Made by a program: the position numbers and the translations under genes. The notes beneath the pieces were generated by a model, which saw nothing but the letters and a program-made list of their open reading frames with translations, did no database searches and was not told the origin of the DNA. Of a stretch of 41,700 bases of DNA, positions 41,459 to 41,700 are shown piece by piece. The stretch is from [Candidatus Thermochlorobacteriaceae] bacterium GBChlB (GTDB lineage: Bacteria > Bacteroidota > Chlorobiia > Chlorobiales > Thermochlorobacteraceae): contig JPGV01000002.1 in the NCBI GenBank assembly GCA_000724175.1, positions 1 through 41,700 on the forward strand, written 5' to 3'. Every line of letters begins with the position of its first letter. Positions within the stretch are counted from its first letter, which is position 1.

Positions 41459-41700
41459 GGTAGTGTAATTAAGTCGTGTTTAACGAAATGAACAAAAATT
41501 GATAAACAAAGCAATCACGCGTTCCCTTTTTGGAGGCAATATGACGGTCCTTTGGAAGTAGTTTTCCATATACTTTCCACCCGTCGGTATAAAAGCAAGT
41601 AATATTAAATGACTTTAAGAGTTTGAGTAACTTAATCACATTCTTTTTCGTCCGTCTGCCGCATACAAATGCGACCACTTGTCGGCTTTCCTTTTCGATT
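41459..41700 (-). mobile_element. IS1-family element, right part, transposase deleted internally
   Basis: The terminal repeat 41459-41478 (GGTAGTGT start) is identical, inverted, to bases 1-20. The transposase frame enters from beyond 41700 (ESRQVVAFVCGRR, then KLLKSFNITCFYTDGWKVYGKL and HIASKKGT), matching the second half of IS1-type DDE transposases including the Asp in YTDGW. After KKGT, normally followed by IERNN with the catalytic Glu, the sequence jumps. A genuine-looking C-terminus (VIALFINF) is read only in another frame. An internal deletion has therefore removed the Glu, and this copy cannot encode an active enzyme, though its ends could be mobilised in trans. Confidence 0.7.

Noticed and set aside
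1-41700. Composite transposon made of the two IS ends and everything between
   Set aside because: The interval contains many housekeeping genes, the left element body is not seen, and the bases flanking the two ends do not match. Independent insertions are simpler.
1-41700. tRNA, rRNA, CRISPR or riboswitch
   Set aside because: No cloverleaf, no rRNA-like conserved blocks, no regular repeat-spacer array and no recognisable riboswitch were found on reading; a covariance search was not possible.

Overview
The window looks like chromosome from a member of the Chlorobiota, a green sulfur bacterium or a close relative. The main pointers are a plant/cyanobacterial-type phytoene desaturase (CrtP-like), a Bacteroidota/Chlorobiota-style LptD-like outer-membrane protein, an AFG1/ZapE ATPase, a PHM-like haem lipoprotein and a general Gram-negative envelope gene set. 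The assignment is inferred from gene content only. No rRNA, tRNA or CRISPR array was found.

The window has three compartments. (1) Left accessory end (1 to about 3030). It is visibly AT-rich and holds a 5'-truncated PD-(D/E)XK nuclease remnant that abuts an IS-like terminus (1-20). Two large imperfect inverted repeats with attC-like ends (332-464 and 1334-1474) follow, associated with an NTF2-like secreted protein and a truncated Nmad2-like protein. A small secreted repeat protein and a TauE/SafE permease complete this part. (2) Core (3043-40158). It is more GC-rich and densely coded. It contains a heparinase II/III protein, trpB, lptD-like, crtP, a YIP1 protein, a TPR protein overlapping zapE, a DegP-like protease, and a three-gene operon (thioredoxin-like lipoprotein, haem/PHM-like lipoprotein, pth). 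Next come a histidine kinase with a double-receiver regulator, EnvC-like and VanZ-like genes, msrB, a DASH cryptochrome, and a half-length carB. A CysO-MoeB-rhodanese fusion, an Asp-box propeller protein, an EamA permease, a JAMM protease and cysM follow. The core ends with an outer-membrane protein, a diguanylate cyclase, an AlbA_2 protein, an OmpA-like lipoprotein and an esterase. (3) Right accessory end (40163-41700). It holds a frameshifted Uma2-like nuclease gene, an AT-rich NAD(P)H oxidoreductase, and a gene remnant cut by an IS1-family element that runs off the window.

The most coherent system is a sulfur-carrier route to cysteine. One gene (27146-28666) fuses a CysO-like carrier ending in Gly-Gly, a MoeB/ThiF activating enzyme and a rhodanese. 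Upstream on the same strand are a JAMM peptidase with the full metal-binding motif (33146-33964) and a CysM-type synthase (34185-35141). Together these supply all the activities of the mycobacterial MoeZ/CysO/Mec/CysM pathway, with the carrier built into its own activating enzyme.

A second notable locus is the 3' end of lptD. A small toxin-antitoxin-like module (9661-10300) lies between two diverged copies of the lptD tail (9540-9602 and 10301-10362). Its PIN-domain toxin gene is broken by a perfect 13-bp tandem duplication.
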